Positions 63,118 to 64,000 of a stretch of DNA of 64,000 bases are shown here, in pieces. The translations under genes and the position numbers were made by a program. Below the pieces are notes generated by a model. That model was not told the DNA's origin. It was given only the letters and a program-made list of their open reading frames with translations, and ran no database searches. This DNA is from Streptomyces sp. NBC_00557 (GTDB lineage: Bacteria; Actinomycetota; Actinomycetes; Streptomycetales; Streptomycetaceae): contig NZ_CP107796.1 in NCBI RefSeq assembly GCF_036345995.1, positions 6,386,001 through 6,450,000 of the forward strand. Reading direction: 5' to 3'. Position 1 is the stretch's first letter. Each line of letters starts with the position of its first letter.

Positions 63118-63921
63118 ATGGCTTCGCCCGACCAGGACCTCGCTCCTGTACTCGACAAGGACGGCGTACGGCTCACCGTCGACGACGCGCTCGCCACGGT
63201 GACGCTGACCAACCCGGCCAAGCGCAACGCGCAGAGCCCCGCTCTGTGGCGGGCGCTGACCGAGGCCGGCCGGCTGCTGCCGGGCTCCGTCCGCGTCGTC
63301 GTGCTGCGCGGCGAGGGCACGTCCTTCTCCGCCGGGCTGGACCGGCAGATGTTCACCCCGGAGGGGATTCCGGGCGAGCCGACCTTCATCGAGCTCGCGC
63401 GCCGCGACGACGCCGGGCTCGACGCGACCATCGCCGAATACCAGGAGGCGTTCACCTGGTGGCGGCGCAGCGACATCGTGTCCATCGCCGCCGTCCAGGG
63501 GCACGCCATCGGGGCCGGCTTCCAGCTCGCGCTCGCCTGCGATCTTCGCGTCGTCGCGGACGACGTGCAGTTCGCCATGCGCGAGACCAGCCTCGGCCTC
63601 GTGCCCGACCTGACCGGCACGCACCCGCTGGTCGGTCTCGTCGGGTATGCCCGCGCGCTGGAGATCTGCGCGACCGGGCGGTTCGTCGGCGCCGAGGAGT
63701 CCGTGGCGTCCGGACTGGCCAACGTCGCCGTGCCCGCGGACCAACTCGACGACGCCGTACGGGACTTGGCGGCCGCGCTGCTGGCCGCACCGCGCGACGC
63801 CGTGGTGGAGACCAAGGCACTCCTGCGCGGTGCCCAGGACCGGGACTTCCAGGCCCAGCGCGCGGCCGAGCGCGCCGCTCAGGCCCGCCGCCTCAGGGAC
63901 CTGGCGGGCCTCGGCGAATGA
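63118..63921 (+). CDS. Enoyl-CoA hydratase/isomerase-family protein
   Basis: 267-aa crotonase-fold protein. The oxyanion-hole segments are RGEGTSFSAGLDRQMF and GHAIGAGFQLALACDLRV, and RETSLGLVPDLTG with an Asp/Thr in place of the usual catalytic Glu at the second position, so hydratase activity is not certain. It may act as an isomerase or hydrolase on acyl-CoA. ATG 63118 follows GGAGGCGCCCC. It ends at 63921; the last 79 bases of the window show nothing further. Confidence 0.9.
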   Translation: MASPDQDLAPVLDKDGVRLTVDDALATVTLTNPAKRNAQSPALWRALTEAGRLLPGSVRVVVLRGEGTSFSAGLDRQMFTPEGIPGEPTFIELARRDDAGLDATIAEYQEAFTWWRRSDIVSIAAVQGHAIGAGFQLALACDLRVVADDVQFAMRETSLGLVPDLTGTHPLVGLVGYARALEICATGRFVGAEESVASGLANVAVPADQLDDAVRDLAAALLAAPRDAVVETKALLRGAQDRDFQAQRAAERAAQARRLRDLAGLGE

Positions 63922-64000
63922 GCCCCGCACCGCAGACGGGCTGAGGCCGTCGTCCGGAACCGGCGGCGTTACGTCACGGCGCCTCCCGGCCGCCGGATCC

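Overview
The window is a GC-rich chromosomal segment, about 70-73% GC by eye. It has strong G/C bias at third codon positions, many GTG and a few TTG starts, and GAGGAG/GGAGG ribosome sites. Together with ectABCD, a Gbn-type nucleoid protein, an LAETG sortase-E substrate, a PHO box and an aerobic-type cobN cluster, this points to Streptomyces. No tRNA, rRNA, CRISPR array, integrase or complete transposon was seen, so it looks like core chromosome rather than an island.

Layout. 0-9.5 kb: a polyol/sugar ABC importer with its DeoR regulator (minus strand), a divergent uronate dehydrogenase / 5-dehydro-4-deoxyglucarate dehydratase pair, an unidentified barrel-like protein and an MFS exporter. 9.5-15.6 kb: a small membrane protein, an MBL hydrolase, a three-gene overlapping operon (GntR regulator, DHDPS-type aldolase/dehydratase, IlvD/Edd sugar-acid dehydratase), a secreted HAD phosphatase and a frameshifted membrane gene. 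15.7-24.7 kb: a purine permease, a class B PBP, a GNAT, an IclR regulator divergent from an alpha-ketoglutarate-semialdehyde dehydrogenase, a DUF1349 protein, a DsbA/FrnE thioredoxin-fold protein and a class V aminotransferase. 24.8-27.9 kb: ectABCD (minus). 28.2-34 kb: a broken aminotransferase, an amino-acid ABC importer, an amidohydrolase and an SCO1860-type LAETG protein. 34.3-53.0 kb: a large cobalamin cluster on the minus strand. 53.2-58.4 kb: a PHO-box-controlled phosphate permease, a GH25 lysozyme, a repeat-filled gene-poor stretch, a class II aldolase and an alpha/beta hydrolase. 58.5-64 kb: an unknown 510-aa protein, a VOC protein, an ABC-F ATPase behind a tiny leader ORF, gbn, and an enoyl-CoA hydratase.

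How the genes work together. Three separate loci feed one route. Uronate dehydrogenase and KdgD at 4-6 kb and the dehydratase/aldolase operon at 11-14 kb both plausibly make alpha-ketoglutarate semialdehyde. The dehydrogenase at 20-21.7 kb would oxidise it to 2-oxoglutarate. Each locus has its own regulator type. The cobalamin genes form two translationally coupled runs on the minus strand. One is cobD-Q-N-chlID-O-B-I behind a cobalamin riboswitch; the other is cobM-L-(cbiG-J)-H-cbiX-cobC. A ZIP-family metal transporter gene on the opposite strand separates them.

Most noteworthy non-coding signals are: a candidate leaderless 7-codon leader (MAILLAH) plus hairpin in front of the ABC-F gene; a cluster of seven GATC sites in front of gbn; repeated TGCCCGTT boxes in front of the deoR gene; LacI-type palindromes bracketing the sugar-acid operon in which no LacI protein is encoded; and several short tandem-repeat arrays (31, 33, 23 and 18 bp units) at gene ends or in a protein linker. 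All functional calls are by reading motifs and gene order; no database search was run.
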